From contig WFPU01000171.1 in the NCBI GenBank assembly GCA_015487435.1, positions 1-8,382 on the forward strand: a stretch of 8,382 bases of DNA, in the 5' to 3' direction. Each line of letters starts with the position of its first letter. The stretch's first letter is position 1. Under the pieces are notes generated by a model. The model did not search any database. It was given only the letters and a program-made list of their open reading frames with translations, and was not told where the DNA came from. Positions 5,442 through 8,382 of this stretch are shown in pieces. The stretch is from Sulfurimonas sp. (GTDB lineage Bacteria > Campylobacterota > Campylobacteria > Campylobacterales > Sulfurimonadaceae). The translations under genes were made by a program, and so were the position numbers.

Positions 5442-6788
5442 TTATCTTGGAAGAGCTCCCGCTCCGCCCATTTGTCCCATCATCGCTTGAAGATCTTTCA
5501 TCCCATTTTTACCTGATAATTTTTTAGCCATTTTACCCGCATTTTTAAACTGTTTAATCATACGATTAATCTCTACTTGTGTAAGTCCACAACCAGCCGC
5601 AATACGCTGTTTACGAGAATTATTTAATAAATCTGGATCTTCTCTTTCTTTTTTAGTCATAGAGCTTACCATTGATTTTATATTTTTAAGTTCACTTGAA
5701 TTTTCCATATCAAAATCTTTAAGTGCTTTAGACATATTTCCCATCCCTGGAATCATACCAATTATAGATTTCATAGAACCCATTTTTTTCATTTGTTCCA
5801 TTTGTTCTAAAAAGTCATTATAATTAAATTTACCTTTTTTAATTTTTTTAGTTAATTTTTTTGCAGTTTTTTCATCTACTATATCAGCAGTTTTTTCAGC
5901 AAGTCCCTCAACATCACCAAATCCCATAAGACGATTTACAATACGCTCTGGCATGAAAACTTCTAAATCTTCCATCTTTTCACCATTACCTATAAAGCGA
6001 AGTGGAACTTGAACTTGGCTTGATAATCCAAGAGCTACACCACCTTTTGCATCACCATCATATTTTGAAAGAATTACACCATCAATTCCAATTTTTTCTT
6101 TAAATGTAGTAGCTGTACGAACTGCATCTTGCCCAGTCATAGAATCTGCTACATAAAAAATTTCATTTGGATTTGCTACTTTTTTAACAGCTTCAAGCTC
6201 ACCCATCAGCTCATCATCAATAGCCAAACGACCAGCTGTATCTATCAAAACTACATCATATATTCCAGCATTTGCTTTTTTAAGAGCAGCTTTTACAACT
6301 TCAACTGGGTTTTTAGTAGTTTCATCTTCGAATAATTCAACTTCAATTTGAGTTGTGATTTGACGGAGTTGCTCAACTGCTGCTAAACGCTGTAAATCGG
6401 CTGCTACAATTAAAACTTTTTTTTGTTTATTTTTTAAATAAACTGCTAACTTACCAGTAGTGGTAGTTTTACCTGAACCTTGAAGCCCCGTCATTAAAAT
6501 TACTGTTGGAGGATTTGGAGCAAAAATAAATCCTTTATTCCCACCAACTTCTAGTAGTTTATAAAGAGTAGCTCTCATCGCCTCTAAAAATTGATCTTTA
6601 CCTATCCCTTTAGCCTTTGTACCCTCATGAACTTTAGCTATTAACTCTTTAACAACTTTGTGATTTACATCTGCTTTAAGAAGTGACTTTTTTAACTCAT
6701 TGAGTGCTTTTTTAAGTGCTTTTTCATCATCAAATGTACGAATTTTCTTTATAGCTGCTGTAAATGAACTTGTTAACGATTCAAACAT
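5442..6788 (-). CDS. ffh: Signal recognition particle GTPase Ffh (SRP54)
   Basis: Ffh binds signal sequences on ribosomes and targets them to FtsY at the membrane. The 448 residues show the four-helix N domain (about 1-90) and the G domain with P-loop GLQGSGKTT (101-109), DLQRLAAVEQL (131-141, the usual D..RPAA box with Leu for Pro), DTAGR (183-187) and SKYDGDAKGG (241-250, a variant of TKLDG). The methionine-rich M domain (about 298-448) includes GMIPGMGNM and RIAAGCGLTQVEINRMIKQF (395-414), which binds SRP RNA. Length is normal. The ATG at 6788 has AGAGGG upstream. A strong promoter-like sequence starts right behind the stop, and no intrinsic terminator is seen. Ffh upstream of rpsP is a common order in bacteria. 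Confidence 0.98.
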   Translation of the reverse strand: MFESLTSSFTAAIKKIRTFDDEKALKKALNELKKSLLKADVNHKVVKELIAKVHEGTKAKGIGKDQFLEAMRATLYKLLEVGGNKGFIFAPNPPTVILMTGLQGSGKTTTTGKLAVYLKNKQKKVLIVAADLQRLAAVEQLRQITTQIEVELFEDETTKNPVEVVKAALKKANAGIYDVVLIDTAGRLAIDDELMGELEAVKKVANPNEIFYVADSMTGQDAVRTATTFKEKIGIDGVILSKYDGDAKGGVALGLSSQVQVPLRFIGNGEKMEDLEVFMPERIVNRLMGFGDVEGLAEKTADIVDEKTAKKLTKKIKKGKFNYNDFLEQMEQMKKMGSMKSIIGMIPGMGNMSKALKDFDMENSSELKNIKSMVSSMTKKEREDPDLLNNSRKQRIAAGCGLTQVEINRMIKQFKNAGKMAKKLSGKNGMKDLQAMMGQMGGAGALPR

Positions 6789-6822
6789 AAAATACCCTCT
6801 TAATGGATGTAATTTTTTGTGT

Positions 6823-6828
6823 ATTGTA
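6823..6828 (-). promoter_or_regulatory. Possible -10 box upstream of ffh
   Basis: TACAAT (one mismatch to TATAAT) at 6828-6823 lies 34 bp before the ffh start and would give a leader of about 28 bases containing the AGAGGG ribosome binding site. No -35 element is evident. This is the best-placed candidate but not a strong one. Confidence 0.3.
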
Positions 6829-7252
6829 GCAATTTGGTGCTTTTGGTTTGCTTATTTACTATCTGCTTTAAGAGTTTCTAAATACTATTTAATAAAAAAA
6901 TTATTGATAATGTAAAATATATAATAACACTCTTCATAAATCTTGCTACTACAAGATAAAAGATATTGTTCTTATTACACTGCTTATTTGAAATAAAAAT
7001 AATTTATGCTAGTGAAAATTGAGGTTTAGCTGAATAGTAGAAAATCTTGAAGTTGATTTTTCAGGGCTGACTACTTAATATATCATATATATTATTTATG
7101 TAGCATTTGTAGATTTTTATTTGTTGTTAGTGAGGCGATAGTTTCACTCAAAATTAAATAGAATTTTTGAAAATACTATTAACTTTAAGTGATACCTGAA
7201 ATTTATTATGTAAGTATTACTTTAAACTGCCATAATGACAATTCGAGTAAGA
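6829..7252. other. Long intergenic stretch, no gene recognised
   Basis: About 420 bp between the cytochrome gene and the ffh promoter hold no open frame with a credible start and ribosome binding site, no tRNA, and no SRP RNA core. The one notable structure is a compound inverted repeat at 7036-7075: AGTAG-AAAATC, an eight-base loop, then GATTTT, an extra TCAGGGCTGA, and CTACT. A minor dyad AGTGA/TCACT lies at 7129-7148. The stretch may hold a small RNA or the remains of a lost gene or insertion, but nothing in it is identifiable. Confidence 0.5.
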
Positions 7253-7537
7253 TTACTTACCAATTGTTTGCGCGAAAGCTTCTAAATCAGCATCAGAATA
7301 TTTTGCTACTTGACCCTTCATCATACCCTTCATTGCTCCACCATAAGATCCATCTTTATAACCTTTAAGCGATGCTGCGATATCTGCATGACTCATCTCT
7401 GAAACAACTTTAGATTTACCAAGAGCAGCTTTGCTCCAATCAGCACCATGACATCCTGTACAAGCCCCAGCATTTACACCAGCCATTAAAGCTGTAGTTG
7501 CACCTAAAGCAACTATCGACATAACCATTTTTTTCAT
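7253..7537 (-). CDS. Periplasmic mono-haem cytochrome c553
   Basis: This 94-residue precursor starts with a Sec signal peptide (MKK, hydrophobic core, likely cut after VNA at 23), leaving about 71 residues. The haem site is CTGCH (26-30, His30 axial). The C-terminal half (GYKDGSYGGAMKGMMKGQVAKYSDADLEAFAQ) closely resembles Desulfovibrio cytochrome c553, where the second Met of KAMM is the axial ligand, matching Met73 here. Such cytochromes shuttle electrons in the periplasm, for example to terminal oxidases or from dehydrogenases. The open frame extends 14 codons further upstream, but the ATG at 7537 is preferred: AAGGAA lies five bases before it and the signal peptide starts there. It stands alone with its own promoter; the redox partner is not in the window. 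Confidence 0.93.
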   Translation of the reverse strand: MKKMVMSIVALGATTALMAGVNAGACTGCHGADWSKAALGKSKVVSEMSHADIAASLKGYKDGSYGGAMKGMMKGQVAKYSDADLEAFAQTIGK

Positions 7538-7562
7538 TCTATTTCCTTTTTTTAGATGGGTT

Positions 7563-7590
7563 ATTATAGTTACAAACACTTAAATGTAAC
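7563..7590 (-). promoter_or_regulatory. Cytochrome c promoter with inverted repeat
   Basis: TATAAT (7568-7563) lies 25 bp before the cytochrome ATG, with GTTACA (7590-7585) 16 bp upstream as a partial -35. GTTACA (7569-7574) and TGTAAC (7585-7590) form a perfect inverted repeat with a 10-bp spacer, filling the gap between the -35 and -10. That position and the 16-bp centre spacing suggest an operator for a dimeric repressor. The regulator cannot be named. A second TATAAT lies further upstream at 7616-7611. Confidence 0.5.
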
Positions 7591-7667
7591 ATTAGTAATT
7601 ATTATGTTTCATTATACTTAATAATAATTTAAGCTTTAAATACATATAAGTAAAAATTATAATAAAA

Positions 7668-8120
7668 TTATTTTTTTACTTTTCCTAAAAATGCATTTAA
7701 CTGATTAGCAAATAACTCTGCATCTTTTTTTAAAAAAGGCTTTGGACCACCTGTTATCTCTCCACTTTCACGAATTTTTTCCATCAAATTTCTCATAGCT
7801 AAGTATTGTTTTATGTTATCAACGGAATAGAGTTCCCCTCTGTGGTCTATGGCGTGTGCATTTTTACTTATGATTCTATCTGCTAATGGTATATCAGCTG
7901 TTATAACTAAGTCGCCTTCTTGTGTCATCTCTACTATTTTATGATCAGCTTCGTCTGCACCTTGTTCCACTATCAAGTACTCTATAAATTCAGATTTACC
8001 AATATTTATTTTTTTATTTGATATTACTATTGTTGGAATTTTCAAACGCTCAATTTGTTTGATTAGAATTGGTTTTAGTGCATTTACAAAAGCATCACCA
8101 TCTATATATATTTTAAACAT
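7668..8120 (-). CDS. YaiI/YqxD family protein (DUF188, UPF0178)
   Basis: The 150 residues match the DUF188 family over full length, a PIN/NYN-like fold thought to be nuclease-related but without established function. Motifs are IDGDAF (6-11, with Asp7 and Asp9), GADEAD (54-59), GDLVITADIPLA (69-80), HRGELY (93-98), LAMRNLM (107-113) and TGGPKPF (123-129). The usual VDADACPV start is changed here: Cys-Pro is replaced by Phe-Val. The conserved acidic residues remain. The ATG at 8120 has a strong AGGAG, and the gene overlaps the end of the GIY-YIG gene by 8 bp, so the two are probably co-expressed. No membrane segment is seen. Confidence 0.9.
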   Translation of the reverse strand: MFKIYIDGDAFVNALKPILIKQIERLKIPTIVISNKKINIGKSEFIEYLIVEQGADEADHKIVEMTQEGDLVITADIPLADRIISKNAHAIDHRGELYSVDNIKQYLAMRNLMEKIRESGEITGGPKPFLKKDAELFANQLNAFLGKVKK

Positions 8121-8355
8121 CTATTAACTCCTGTTTTTGTTTTCTATTTAGCTGTTTTATTGCATATTCTCTTTTCGTTGCATCAACTTTATCATTACAA
8201 TTTTCAAAATAAACCAATTCCACTGGTCGTCTACTGCTTGTATATTTTGCGCCAAGTTTTGTACCATTATGCTCTTTTATTCTTCTTTGAAGATCTGTTG
8301 TAACTCCTGTATAAAGTGAATCATCACTGCATCTTAATATATATACTTTCCACAT
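8113..8355 (-). CDS. GIY-YIG endonuclease-like protein (UPF0213)
   Basis: The 80-residue protein is a stand-alone GIY-YIG domain. It shows VYI (4-6) and YTG (15-17) for the name motif, Arg24 in QRRIKEHN, GAKYTSSRRPVELVY (35-49), and the metal-binding Glu63 in KREYAIKQ. All catalytic positions are present. Family members such as YhbQ have weak DNA-cleaving activity reported and an uncertain role. The frame is open to a GTG at 8370, but the ATG at 8355 (protein starting MWKVYILRC) fits the family's usual start; no good Shine-Dalgarno is seen for either. The stop lies inside the start of the DUF188 gene, 8 bp overlap. Confidence 0.92.
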   Translation of the reverse strand: MWKVYILRCSDDSLYTGVTTDLQRRIKEHNGTKLGAKYTSSRRPVELVYFENCNDKVDATKREYAIKQLNRKQKQELIDV

Positions 8356-8382
8356 ACTAACAGGTGTCACAAAAGTATCTAC

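Noticed and set aside
5315..5527. Plus-strand 70-codon frame across the ffh end and the structured gap
   Set aside because: It overlaps the palindrome and the conserved ffh C-terminus, lacks a ribosome binding site and has no recognisable protein features.
6829..7252. SRP RNA gene (ffs) next to ffh
   Set aside because: The conserved GGAA-tetraloop hairpin with its flanking CAGG/AGCAG loop is not present in either gap beside ffh.
7538..7579. Cytochrome start 14 codons upstream
   Set aside because: The upstream ATG lies within the promoter and has no ribosome binding site, and the extension would displace the signal peptide.

Overview
This AT-rich window looks like a chromosomal segment of a Campylobacterota (Epsilonproteobacteria) bacterium, most likely a Sulfurimonas-like sulfur or hydrogen oxidiser. 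The clues are the ffh-rpsP-khpA-rimM-trmD-rplS gene order, a 75-residue S16, a small periplasmic cytochrome of the c553 type, and a preference for TATAAT boxes with poorly conserved -35 elements. The taxon is an inference. Every recognised gene is on the minus strand, so transcription runs from high to low coordinates.

Reading in that direction, 8355-7668 holds two overlapping small genes: a GIY-YIG endonuclease-like protein and a YaiI/YqxD (DUF188) protein. Next is a secreted mono-haem cytochrome c553 (7537-7253) with its own promoter, which contains an inverted repeat. A 464-bp stretch without a recognisable gene (7252-6789) separates it from ffh, the signal recognition particle GTPase (6788-5442).

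The 276-bp ffh-rpsP gap is unusually rich in structure. It starts with a near-consensus promoter directly behind the ffh stop. This is followed by a hairpin whose loop can pair with a downstream AGAGG, a perfect 20-bp palindrome, a small GC hairpin and a leader dyad in front of rpsP. It may encode a structured leader or a small RNA.

The block 5165-3124 is a tightly packed translation operon: S16, KhpA, RimM, TrmD (with Glu where E. coli TrmD has its catalytic Asp169) and L19. Its genes overlap or nearly abut.

Downstream of L19 is the least ordinary part. A cytosolic M20 carboxypeptidase-G2-like peptidase is translationally coupled (ATGA) to a RimK-like ATP-grasp ligase, which is followed by a second, ungapped paralogue about 57% identical to it. 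A further gene appears to start at the window edge (5-1). One M20 amidohydrolase with two peptide-bond-forming ligases suggests a small pathway that makes and trims a peptide or amide compound, or that adds and removes an amino-acid tag. Neither substrate nor product can be read from the sequence. This cassette is the best candidate for an undescribed system here; the ffh-rpsP intergenic RNA candidate is second.
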